From Patescibacteria group bacterium (lineage in GTDB: Bacteria > Patescibacteriota > Gracilibacteria > UBA1369 > 2-02-FULL-48-14), in contig JAHIVE010000035.1 in NCBI GenBank assembly GCA_018816805.1, forward strand, positions 1 through 64,000: a stretch of DNA of 64,000 nt, given 5' to 3'. The translations under genes were made by a program, and so were the position numbers. Shown one piece after another: positions 26,533 to 34,901 of this stretch. The notes beneath the pieces are model-generated. The model did not search any database, had not been told where the DNA came from, and saw only the letters and a list, made by a program, of their open reading frames with translations. Each line of letters opens with the position of its first letter. Position 1 is the stretch's first letter.

Positions 26533-29500
26533 AATTGACTCTGAAAAAATCTAAGATTCGGCTGCCAAAAAAAGTTCTGATCCTAGGGTCGGGGGCGCTG
26601 AAGATTGGGGAGGCCGGAGAGTTTGATTATAGCGGTTCGCAGGCGATTAAAGCGCTGAAGGAAGAAGGAATCCGGGTTGTTTTGATAAATCCGAATATTG
26701 CGACGAATCAGACAAGTGAGGGGCTGGCGGATCAGATTTATTTTTTGCCGGTCACGCCTAGTTTTGTGGAAAGGGTTATTGAAAAGGAAAAGCCGGATGG
26801 GCTGCTGCTTAGTTTTGGTGGACAGACGGCGTTGAATTGCGGAGTAAAGCTTAAGAATTCGGGGGTGCTAAAGAAATACGGGGTTGAGGTTTTGGGGACG
26901 CCGGTTGAGGCAATTGAAAAGACTGAGGATAGGGATTTGTTCAATAAAGAGCTGACTAAAATCGGGGTGAATATGCCGCGGTCTTTTGCTTGTACTTCCG
27001 TTGAAGAGGCGCTGAAGGCCGCTAAAAAAATTGGTTATCCGGTTTTGATTCGGGCGGCTTATGCGCTGGGTGGCAAGGGAAGCGGGTTTGCGGAGAATGA
27101 AGCGGAGCTTAACGAGCTACTTAATAATGCGTTTGCGTATTCGCCGCAGGTTTTGGTGGAGGAAAATTTGAAGGGTTGGAAGGAGGTTGAGTATGAGGTG
27201 GTTCGGGATAGCGCGGACAACTGCATCACGGTTTGCAATATGGAAAATATTGATCCGCTGGGGATTCATACGGGAGAAAGTATTGTGGTGGCACCGTCGC
27301 AAACTCTTACAAACAGCGAGTATCATAAGCTTAGGGAGATTGCTATAAAGGTGATTAGGCATTTGGGAATAGTGGGGGAGTGTAATATTCAGTATGCACT
27401 TAATCCGAATTCTGAGGAGTATCGAGTGATTGAGGTGAATGCGAGGTTGTCGCGGTCTTCCGCTTTGGCCAGTAAGGCGACGGGGTATCCGCTGGCTTAT
27501 GTTGCGGCGAAGCTTTCGCTTGGGTACTGCTTGACGGACTTAAAGAATGCAATAACTGGCGTGACGACGGCCTGTTTTGAACCGGCGCTGGATTATTTGG
27601 CGCTGAAGATTCCCAGATGGGATTTGGATAAGTTTAGGAAGGTTTCGCATAAAATTTCTTCTGAAATGAAGAGTGTGGGGGAGATTATGGCGCTGGGGCG
27701 GAGTTTTGAGGAGGTGCTGCAAAAAGGGCTTCGAATGCTGCAGATTGGATTGATTGGGCTGACGGTAAATGACAGGCTCAAGGTGGAGGTTGAGAATTTA
27801 AAGAAAGAAATTCAAGAGCCAACGCCAAAACGGATATTGGCGGTTTGCGAGGCGATTTCCCAGGGACTTGAAATTGAGAAAATTTATGAACTTTCCGGGA
27901 TTGATCCGTGGTTTTTGGGGAAGATAAAAAATATTGTGGATATGGAGTCGCGGCTCAAAAAAGAGGAACTTACTGAGGATTTGGTGAGAAGTGCAAAAAA
28001 ATATGGGTATAGCGACAAGCAAATTGGCTTGGTTCGCGGGATTAGCGAAATGGAAGTTAGGAAAACGCGCAAGAAAATGGGTGTTTTGCCAATGGTGAAG
28101 CAGATTGACACTTTGGCCGGTGAAGCGCCTGCCAAGACAAATTATTTGTATTTTACGTATCACGGAACCGAGCATGATGTAAAAGCGGGCGGCAAGGGCA
28201 AACGAGCTGTGGTTTTGGGTAGTGGGGCTTATTGTATTGGTTCCAGTGTTGAGTTTGATTGGTGCTCTGTGAATGCGGTGAATACTTTGGCGGCGAAAGG
28301 CTATGAAACCATTATGATCAATTACAATCCGGAGACGGTTTCCACCGACTATGACACTTGCGACAAATTGTATTTTGATGAGCTTTCGCTGGAGAGGGTT
28401 TTGGATATTTATGAGCTTGAGAATCCAACCGGGGTGATTGTTTCAACAGGGGGACAAATTCCAAATACGCTTTCTCAAAAACTGCATGAGGCCGGGGTGA
28501 AAATTTTAGGGACTTCGGCGGCGAGTATTGACCGGGCGGAGGACAGGCATAAGTTTTCACAGATGCTGGATGATTTGGGTGTTGATCAGCCAAAATGGAA
28601 GGATTTTGCGGATGTAAGCAAAGCCATGAAGTTTGCGGATGAAGTGGGGTATCCGGTTTTGGTTAGGCCTTCTTATGTTTTGTCCGGGGCGGCAATGGCG
28701 GTTGCTCATAACGAGGAGAGTTTGGAGCGTTATTTGGCTAAAGCGGCTAAAATTTCCACGGAGGCGCCGGTGGTGGTTTCAAAATTTGAGACCGGTGCTA
28801 AAGAAATTGAGATTGATGCAGTGGCGCAGGATGGGAAACTTTTAATTTATGCAATTGCGGAACATGTTGAGAATGCAGGTGTGCACAGCGGTGATGCGAC
28901 TATTGTTTTGCCGCCGCAAAAACTTTATTTGGAGACTATTAAGCGGATTCGGACAATTACAAAGCAGATTGCGGCGGAACTGGAGATTAGCGGGCCGTTT
29001 AATATTCAGTTTTTGGCGGTGAATAACCGCATTAAGGTGATTGAGTGTAATTTGAGGTCGTCGCGGTCTTTTCCGTTTAGTTCTAAGGTGACGGGGTATA
29101 ATTTTGTGGAAATTGCAACGGAGGCAATGCTGGGAATTGCGGAGAAAAAAACCTATAAAACCGTGGATTTGGATCATGTGGGGGTTAAGGCGCCGCAGTT
29201 TTCTTTTTCTCGCCTTAAGGGGGCGGATCCGGTGCTGGGCGTTGAGATGGCGTCTACGGGGGAGGTTGCGTGTTTTGGCGACAATTTGCATGAGGCGTTT
29301 TTGAAGGCGATGATGTCTACCGGGTTTTCGATCCCAAAGAGGCGGATTTTGGTTTCTATTGGAAAAATTGAAGAAAAAGCGGATTTTTTGCCGGCGGCCA
29401 GAAAGCTCTCAAATATGGGATTTGAGCTGTTTGGAACGCCGGGAACCGCTGCGGTTTTAAATGAAAATGGGATCCGCACCACGGTGGTACACAAAAAAGA

Positions 29501-29744
29501 TTCGGGCATGAAACCGGATTTTGCGGAGCTAATTCAGAAAGATAAAGTTGATTTGGTGATAAATATTCCGCGGAATTATTCGCACGAGGAGATGACGCTG
29601 GGGTACTTTATTCGCAGACTGACAATTGACAATAATATTCCGCTGATTACCAATGTGCAGGTGGCAAAATTGATGGTGGATGCGATTTTGCATTACAAAG
29701 AAGAGGATTTGGAGATTAAAGCATGGGGGGAGTATTGGGATTAA
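26514..29744 (+). CDS. carB: Carbamoyl-phosphate synthase large subunit (start may be TTG at 26514 or 26535)
   Basis: KVLILGSGALKIGEAGEFDYSGSQA, two ATP-grasp halves, EVNARLSRSSALASKATGYPLA, ECNLRSSRSFPFSSKVTGYN. Confidence 0.96.
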   Translation: MKRAPNKLTLKKSKIRLPKKVLILGSGALKIGEAGEFDYSGSQAIKALKEEGIRVVLINPNIATNQTSEGLADQIYFLPVTPSFVERVIEKEKPDGLLLSFGGQTALNCGVKLKNSGVLKKYGVEVLGTPVEAIEKTEDRDLFNKELTKIGVNMPRSFACTSVEEALKAAKKIGYPVLIRAAYALGGKGSGFAENEAELNELLNNAFAYSPQVLVEENLKGWKEVEYEVVRDSADNCITVCNMENIDPLGIHTGESIVVAPSQTLTNSEYHKLREIAIKVIRHLGIVGECNIQYALNPNSEEYRVIEVNARLSRSSALASKATGYPLAYVAAKLSLGYCLTDLKNAITGVTTACFEPALDYLALKIPRWDLDKFRKVSHKISSEMKSVGEIMALGRSFEEVLQKGLRMLQIGLIGLTVNDRLKVEVENLKKEIQEPTPKRILAVCEAISQGLEIEKIYELSGIDPWFLGKIKNIVDMESRLKKEELTEDLVRSAKKYGYSDKQIGLVRGISEMEVRKTRKKMGVLPMVKQIDTLAGEAPAKTNYLYFTYHGTEHDVKAGGKGKRAVVLGSGAYCIGSSVEFDWCSVNAVNTLAAKGYETIMINYNPETVSTDYDTCDKLYFDELSLERVLDIYELENPTGVIVSTGGQIPNTLSQKLHEAGVKILGTSAASIDRAEDRHKFSQMLDDLGVDQPKWKDFADVSKAMKFADEVGYPVLVRPSYVLSGAAMAVAHNEESLERYLAKAAKISTEAPVVVSKFETGAKEIEIDAVAQDGKLLIYAIAEHVENAGVHSGDATIVLPPQKLYLETIKRIRTITKQIAAELEISGPFNIQFLAVNNRIKVIECNLRSSRSFPFSSKVTGYNFVEIATEAMLGIAEKKTYKTVDLDHVGVKAPQFSFSRLKGADPVLGVEMASTGEVACFGDNLHEAFLKAMMSTGFSIPKRRILVSIGKIEEKADFLPAARKLSNMGFELFGTPGTAAVLNENGIRTTVVHKKDSGMKPDFAELIQKDKVDLVINIPRNYSHEEMTLGYFIRRLTIDNNIPLITNVQVAKLMVDAILHYKEEDLEIKAWGEYWD

Positions 29745-29751
29745 TATATTT

Positions 29752-30006
29752 ATACCGAAAATTTATAAAAGAGGTGCTTGACGGAATGACCGACCATCAA
29801 AGTTCACATTAAATTTCCGGGCTTTATTGTTTCTGCCCGGGCAGAGATTTTGCCTTTCTTTTTAGCTTATTAGAGCCATTTTATCCTTTGTAAAAATTTG
29901 TTTTTTGTTGTATGTGCCAATTTGGTAAATCGAATTATAAAACATCACTTTCGCAGACATTCTAGCACATTCTTAAAAAATGTTGCTTTTAACAGGTTGC
30001 AGAAAA
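29752..30006. repeat. MITE-like dispersed repeat, copy 1
   Basis: Near-identical to 57559-57812; contains TTCTGCCCGGGCAGAG; followed by AAAACTGGGGTC. Confidence 0.85.
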
Positions 30007-30032
30007 ACTGGGGTCTTTTTAGCGAAAAGTAT

Positions 30033-30061
30033 TTGACAGCTTGTTACCTTTATGATATAGT
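30033..30061 (+). promoter_or_regulatory. Sigma70 promoter TTGACA-N17-TATAGT
   Basis: Near-consensus hexamers with 17-bp spacing, 23 bp upstream of the ATG at 30084. Confidence 0.8.
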
Positions 30062-30083
30062 AAAGGCTTTTAAGATTGGAAAT

Positions 30084-30845
30084 ATGCTTGAGCAGACGAT
30101 GGCGCTTCTCAACTTGGACGACAAAGATAGGCAACTATATTTGGTTGGTCTTAAGTTTGGTGCGCAGCCTGCAAGCGTATATGCAAAAAAGTCGGGGCTA
30201 AAAAGAGGTGATGCGTATAATCACCTTTTAAAGTTGGTGCAGGCCGGGCTGATTAGTCAGTTCGAGCAGGGAGGTATTACATTTTTTGACATTGTGGAGC
30301 TGGGGGAGGTCAAGTGGCAGATAGATGAGAAGCAAAGACAAGTAGAAATTGCTCACAAAGAACTCCGCATTGCAAAAGAGCAAATAAGAAAACGAAAACA
30401 TGAACCGCACTGGGTAAAGGTGCGGTTTTATGAAGGGAGGGATGGAATTTTGGAGCTTATGGAGAGGACACTCACCACAAACAAGTCGAAACTGATTCGC
30501 AGTTTGACTTCCGTGAATGATTTTTATGATTTGATTGGGTTTGAATATGACCTGAATCACTACATTCCCACGCGACTACAATATGATATTGAGATTAGGA
30601 AGATTGTTCGGCGTTCTCCGGAGATGATTCAGATGAAGCGAATGGATTCGAAAGAGAAGCGGGAGATCAGGTTTGTGGATGATAAGTGGGACTTTACTTC
30701 AACTATGATGATTTACGATAATGAAATTATGCTGCTGGGGGTTTCAAAGCCTATTTTTGGTGTTCTAATTCAGAGTAAAGAGCTTGCGCAATTTTTGAAA
30801 ACCGTGTTTGATATGTGCTGGGAATTCGCTAGTAAAACACCATAA
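30084..30845 (+). CDS. TrmB-like/winged-helix transcriptional regulator
   Basis: [67 protein letters not shown]; start re-assigned downstream of the promoter (the ORF track starts inside the repeat). Confidence 0.75.
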   Translation: MLEQTMALLNLDDKDRQLYLVGLKFGAQPASVYAKKSGLKRGDAYNHLLKLVQAGLISQFEQGGITFFDIVELGEVKWQIDEKQRQVEIAHKELRIAKEQIRKRKHEPHWVKVRFYEGRDGILELMERTLTTNKSKLIRSLTSVNDFYDLIGFEYDLNHYIPTRLQYDIEIRKIVRRSPEMIQMKRMDSKEKREIRFVDDKWDFTSTMMIYDNEIMLLGVSKPIFGVLIQSKELAQFLKTVFDMCWEFASKTP

Positions 30846-31723
30846 TGAACGATAGAACACATGTGGATCTAAAAAAAGGGCTCGCGCAGATGCTGAAGCG
30901 TGGAGTTATCATGGACGTTGTAAACCCGGAACAGGCCAGAATTGCCGAGCAAGCAGGTGCGATTGCCGTGATGGCACTTGAGCGTGTGCCGGCGGATATT
31001 CGAGCGGATGGGAAGGTGGCGCGGATGAGCGACCCCGGGATGATTAAAGGAATTATGGCGGCTGTGACGATTCCAGTGATGGCGAAGATTCGGATTGGAC
31101 ATTTTGTGGAGGCGCAGGTTTTGGAAAGTTTGGGTGTTGATTACATTGATGAAAGTGAGGTTTTAACGCCTGCCGACAACGAGTTTCATGTGGATAAAAG
31201 CGGCTTTAAGGTGCCGTTTGTTTGTGGAGCTACTTGTCTGGGTGAGGCTTTGAGACGTGTCAATGAGGGTGCGGCGATGATTCGAACAAAAGGTGAGGCC
31301 GGGACCGGGAATGTTGTTGAGGCTGTGAGGCACTGGAGGAAAATTACCGGTGAAATTGCGGCTTTGCGGGATATGGATGAGCGGGCACTTTCTGCAGCGG
31401 CGCGGGAAATGCGCGTGCCTTTGGAGCTTGTGGTGGCTGTTCGAGATGCCGGTAAGTTGCCGGTTGTGAATTTTGCGGCCGGGGGGATTGCGACGCCGGC
31501 TGATGCGGCGATGATGATGCAGATGGGGTGCGATGGGGTTTTTGTTGGGTCCGGGATTTTTAAGTCCGAGAATCCGGCGGCGGTGGCTCGCGCAATTGTG
31601 GAAGCTGTGATGCACTTTGATGATCCGGCGGTGATTGCGAGGGTAAGCGAGAATTTGGGCAATGCAATGGAAGGGCAGGAAATTTCTTCTATTGAAACGA
31701 ATTATGCAGAGCGCGGTTGGTAA
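30845..31723 (+). CDS. pdxS: Pyridoxal 5'-phosphate synthase lyase subunit
   Basis: [47 protein letters not shown]; start overlaps upstream stop (TAATG). Confidence 0.97.
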   Translation: MNDRTHVDLKKGLAQMLKRGVIMDVVNPEQARIAEQAGAIAVMALERVPADIRADGKVARMSDPGMIKGIMAAVTIPVMAKIRIGHFVEAQVLESLGVDYIDESEVLTPADNEFHVDKSGFKVPFVCGATCLGEALRRVNEGAAMIRTKGEAGTGNVVEAVRHWRKITGEIAALRDMDERALSAAAREMRVPLELVVAVRDAGKLPVVNFAAGGIATPADAAMMMQMGCDGVFVGSGIFKSENPAAVARAIVEAVMHFDDPAVIARVSENLGNAMEGQEISSIETNYAERGW

Positions 31724-32288
31724 AAAAATCGGTGTTTTGGGGCTGCAAGGAAGCATTCGGGAGCATGTGGCTGCTTTGCGTGCGTGCGGGGCGACCGTTG
31801 TGGAAGTTTTGACGGCTGCGGATTTGGAGCGGGTTTGCGGTTTGATTATTCCGGGCGGCGAGAGTACGACTATTAGTAAGTTGATGCGGAGGGCCGGGCT
31901 TTTTGATGAGGTGAGGGCGCGAGCTTTGAATGGGATGCCTGTGTGGGGAACTTGTGCGGGGATGATTTTGCTTGCGCAGGGCGGGGAAAGTGAAATGGAG
32001 CCGCTCGCGCTGATGGATCTTGAAGTAGAGCGGAATGCGTATGGGCGGCAGGTGGATAGTTTTCAGGAGTCGGTTTTGTTGGAGCTAACGGAAGAGGTGC
32101 TGTTTCCGGCGGTTTTTATTCGCGCTCCAAAGGTTTCGCGGGTTGGCGAGGGGGTAAAAGTGCTTGCCAAATGCGGGGATTCGCCTATCATGTGCCGGCA
32201 AGGAAACCTTTTGGCGACCTCATTTCATCCGGAATTGACTGATGATCGCCGGGTGCACGAATACTTCATTCAAATGTGCAATGGATAG
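31704..32288 (+). CDS. pdxT: Pyridoxal 5'-phosphate synthase glutaminase subunit
   Basis: [46 protein letters not shown]; start re-assigned to ATG 31704. Confidence 0.95.
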   Translation: MQSAVGKKIGVLGLQGSIREHVAALRACGATVVEVLTAADLERVCGLIIPGGESTTISKLMRRAGLFDEVRARALNGMPVWGTCAGMILLAQGGESEMEPLALMDLEVERNAYGRQVDSFQESVLLELTEEVLFPAVFIRAPKVSRVGEGVKVLAKCGDSPIMCRQGNLLATSFHPELTDDRRVHEYFIQMCNG

Positions 32289-32826
32289 ACAGGAACTCAT
32301 AAAACAACTTTTGGAGTCGTTGGGCGAGGACGTCACGCGCGAAGGGCTCCGGGATACGCCGAGGCGCGTGGATGAGTCGTACAAGAGGCTTTTCAGCGGT
32401 TATAAGCAGCGGCCAGAGGATGTTTTGACGGTTTTTGATGGCGAAAAATATGATGAGATGATTGTGGTGAAGGACATTGAGTTCTATTCAAATTGCGAGC
32501 ATCACGTTTTGCCCTTCTTCGGTAAGGCGCATGTTGGGTATATTCCGAACGGGAAAATAATTGGGCTTTCCAAGGTGCCGCGGATTGTGGAAATTTTTGC
32601 GCGGCGGCTGCAGAATCAGGAACGCTTGACGACACAAATTGCGGATTCGCTGGAGGAGCTTTTGCACCCAAAAGGCGTTGCCGTGATTTTGGAGGCGAGG
32701 CATTTTTGTATGATGGCGCGGGGCGTGGAGAAACAGGAGAGTAGCGTGTCTACCTCTGCTCTTAGGGGATTGTTCAAACGTGACCAGGCCACTCGGGCGG
32801 AGTTTATGAGGTTGATTGGGCGTTAG
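32281..32826 (+). CDS. folE: GTP cyclohydrolase I
   Basis: [71 protein letters not shown]. Confidence 0.97.
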   Translation: MDRQELIKQLLESLGEDVTREGLRDTPRRVDESYKRLFSGYKQRPEDVLTVFDGEKYDEMIVVKDIEFYSNCEHHVLPFFGKAHVGYIPNGKIIGLSKVPRIVEIFARRLQNQERLTTQIADSLEELLHPKGVAVILEARHFCMMARGVEKQESSVSTSALRGLFKRDQATRAEFMRLIGR

Positions 32827-32847
32827 GTGGTGTTTTTGTGCGAGTTT

Positions 32848-32856
32848 TGTTATAAT
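32848..32856 (+). promoter_or_regulatory. Extended -10 promoter TGTTATAAT
   Basis: TGn-TATAAT after folE and upstream of a short segment ending in a terminator-like hairpin. Confidence 0.4.
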
Positions 32857-32891
32857 TTTTGCGTACCAACCCTGTCAGTGACACTTCCAAA

Positions 32892-32920
32892 TAAAGGCCT
32901 CCTATGTGGAGGCCTTTATG
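32892..32920. terminator. Bidirectional terminator-like hairpin
   Basis: TAAAGGCCTCC-TATGT-GGAGGCCTTTA (11-bp stem). Confidence 0.75.
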
Positions 32921-32934
32921 TTGCTAATAGACTG

Positions 32935-33001
32935 TGGACCCGCCGGGAGTCGAACCCGAATTGATAGGTACCAACCCCATCAATGAGCCACCTCCGAGCC
33001 C
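32935..33001 (-). other. tRNA-like element (67 nt, reduced D region), function unknown
   Basis: Reverse strand: acceptor GGGCTCG/CGGGTCC, T arm TCGGG-TTCGACT-CCCGG, possible anticodon arm ATGGG-GTTGGTA-CCTAT; flanked by 9-bp IR TGCTAATAG/CTATTAGCA. Confidence 0.4.
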
Positions 33002-33057
33002 ATGCTATTAGCATAAAAAGCTTAGCGGGTGGTTCTGAATTTATCCTGAAATTTTTC

Positions 33058-33606
33058 TTAATTTTTTATGAATTTTTTGATTTCTGCCAGCAGAAGCGGG
33101 AAGGAAGTGAAGCCTGAGGATTGGTTAATATGGCCGGCGTTTTTGACAAGGATGAGGTCGGTTTTTAGGTTTGCGGCGAGTTCTTCGCCTTTTGAGAGGG
33201 CTATGTAAGGGTCGTTGTCCGAATGGAAGACGAAAAATTGTTTGCAGTTTTGGCGGAGAGCGGGCCAGTCGAAGGGTTTTTGGGCGAAGGTTCGCATTCC
33301 TTTGTCAAATTGGTTGTCTGCTTTGCCGGTGAAGCCCGCCACCAAGAAGGCGGCTTGGACGGGGTGTTTTTCAATTACGTTTAGGGCGAAAGGCACGCCA
33401 AGGCTGTGACCGATGAGGATTGAATCCGGTGTGATTTTGTAGTTGTTTAGGACTTCAAGCCAATTTTCAAGAGTTTGGCCTTGTGGAGTTGGAAACTGAG
33501 GTACTTGCACGGTGTGGCCGAGTTTTTCGAGCTCGGTTTTGAGCCAGGGGAACCAGTTTTCGTTCGGGTGGCCGCCGACGCCGTGAAAGATGAAGAAGTT
33601 TGTCAT
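33058..33606 (-). CDS. RBBP9/YdeN-family alpha/beta hydrolase
   Basis: FFIFHGVGGHPNENWFPWLKTELEKLGHTVQVPQFPTP; ILIGHSLGVPFAL. Confidence 0.9.
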   Translation of the reverse strand: MTNFFIFHGVGGHPNENWFPWLKTELEKLGHTVQVPQFPTPQGQTLENWLEVLNNYKITPDSILIGHSLGVPFALNVIEKHPVQAAFLVAGFTGKADNQFDKGMRTFAQKPFDWPALRQNCKQFFVFHSDNDPYIALSKGEELAANLKTDLILVKNAGHINQSSGFTSFPLLLAEIKKFIKN

Positions 33607-34118
33607 ACTCGTTTGCTTAGCTCTTCCACCATTTCTTTGAGTTTTTGCTTGGGTTTTTTTGAGTCAAGGTGGTCACCCATGAAGTCTGTGCGGGAGGCAA
33701 AGACAATTGGGTGGACGACTTCACAAGAGGATTCGTAAGAGAGAATGTGCTGGAGGTCTGAGGATGCGAGATAGGATTTTTCTGAACCGGCGACTGAAAT
33801 GATGCCAGCTAGCTTTTCGTCAAAAGCGCGGGAGTGGATGTCTATGAAGTTTTTGAGAGGGCCGGAGACTGATTGGCAGTAGACGGGCATGCCAAAAATA
33901 AAGGCTTTGGCTTTGCGGAGTCGTTCGTGCAAGGCGCGGATTGGCTCGGGGTAGAGGTGCATTTCGCGGCCGTCGCAGAAGGGTTGAGGGGTACTGCGGA
34001 GGTCAATTATTTCGCAGGAGATTTTGAGGCGCTTTAGGTGGGCGGCGGCAGCTTGAATTATGAAGGCTGTGTGGGAGCGTTCTCGTAAACTGCCTTGAAT
34101 GAGGATGATTTTGGGCAT
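33603..34118 (-). CDS. NADPH-dependent FMN reductase family protein
   Basis: ILIQGSLRERSHTAFIIQAAAAHL...FIFGMPVYCQSVSGPLKNFID. Confidence 0.85.
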   Translation of the reverse strand: MPKIILIQGSLRERSHTAFIIQAAAAHLKRLKISCEIIDLRSTPQPFCDGREMHLYPEPIRALHERLRKAKAFIFGMPVYCQSVSGPLKNFIDIHSRAFDEKLAGIISVAGSEKSYLASSDLQHILSYESSCEVVHPIVFASRTDFMGDHLDSKKPKQKLKEMVEELSKRV

Positions 34119-34192
34119 TTTGTGCGTTACTTAGTATGAAAAACGATATCAAAAAGATAGCGTTTTTGATAGTGCTGCACTAGAATACCTTC

Positions 34193-34798
34193 GTGGATTT
34201 CCTGCCTGAATCGGTTTCGAATCTTATAAATGAACTGGCAAAGTTGCCGGGTGTTGGGCCAAAAAGTGCGCAACGGCTGGGGTTTTGGCTTTTAAGGAGT
34301 TCAGATGTAAAAAATAAAATGCTTGGGGAGGCGGTGCTGAATGTGAAGGAAGGAGTACAGGTTTGCGCAATATGCTGCACGCTGACCAGTGAAAATCCGT
34401 GTCCGGTTTGCAGCAATAATTCACGGGATAAGGGGACGGTATGTGTTGTGGAGACGACTATGGACATGATTGCGATTGAAAAAACAGGACAATACAGTGG
34501 GGTTTATCATGTTTTGCAGGGGAAGATTTCACCATTGGACGGAGTTGGGCCGGATGATATTAAAGCGGCGGAGCTAATGGTAAGGGTGCGCGGAGGCGAG
34601 GTTTCAGAAGTTATTTTGGCGACGAATCCGGACTTGGAGGGTGAAACGACTGCGCTTTATTTGCAGAAAAAGCTTTCTGAATTTGAAGAGGTGAATGTAA
34701 CGCGAATTGCCAGGGGGCTTCCGTCCGGCGGGCACTTGGAATATAGCGATGATGCAACGCTAATTAGAGCGCTGGAGGGGAGGCAGAAAATTAATTGA
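34193..34798 (+). CDS. recR: Recombination protein RecR (GTG start)
   Basis: LAKLPGVGPKSAQRLGFWLL; CX2C...CPVC zinc finger; Toprim VILATNPDLEGETTALYL. Confidence 0.96.
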   Translation: MDFLPESVSNLINELAKLPGVGPKSAQRLGFWLLRSSDVKNKMLGEAVLNVKEGVQVCAICCTLTSENPCPVCSNNSRDKGTVCVVETTMDMIAIEKTGQYSGVYHVLQGKISPLDGVGPDDIKAAELMVRVRGGEVSEVILATNPDLEGETTALYLQKKLSEFEEVNVTRIARGLPSGGHLEYSDDATLIRALEGRQKIN

Positions 34799-34810
34799 TT
34801 GATATTGATT

Positions 34811-34887
34811 TGGTACTCCCTTCGGTCGTGTTAGCCTACACGCCTGATGGGGCGTTTCGGCCATACTCGCATTTGCTCGTATGTGGT
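34811..34887. repeat. Dispersed palindromic repeat, copy B
   Basis: TGGTACTCCCTTCGGTCGTGTTAGCCTACACGCCTGATGGGGCGTTTCGGCCATACTCGCATTTGCTCGTATGTGG. Confidence 0.8.
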
Positions 34888-34901
34888 GGTAGAATCAACG
34901 C

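Noticed and set aside
29898-30083. N-terminal extension of the TrmB-like ORF in the supplied ORF track
   Set aside because: This stretch overlaps the dispersed repeat and the TTGACA/TATAGT promoter. Translation most likely starts at ATG 30084.
32935-33001. Calling the tRNA-like element a functional tRNA-Pro
   Set aside because: No normal D arm, 67 nt long, no encoded CCA, T at position 37, and a canonical tRNA-Pro(TGG) is already at 5225.
32935-33300. tmRNA (ssrA) ending at the T arm near 32940
   Set aside because: The sequence upstream on the minus strand is occupied by an RBBP9-like CDS, and no tag-peptide ORF or tmRNA 5' half was recognised.
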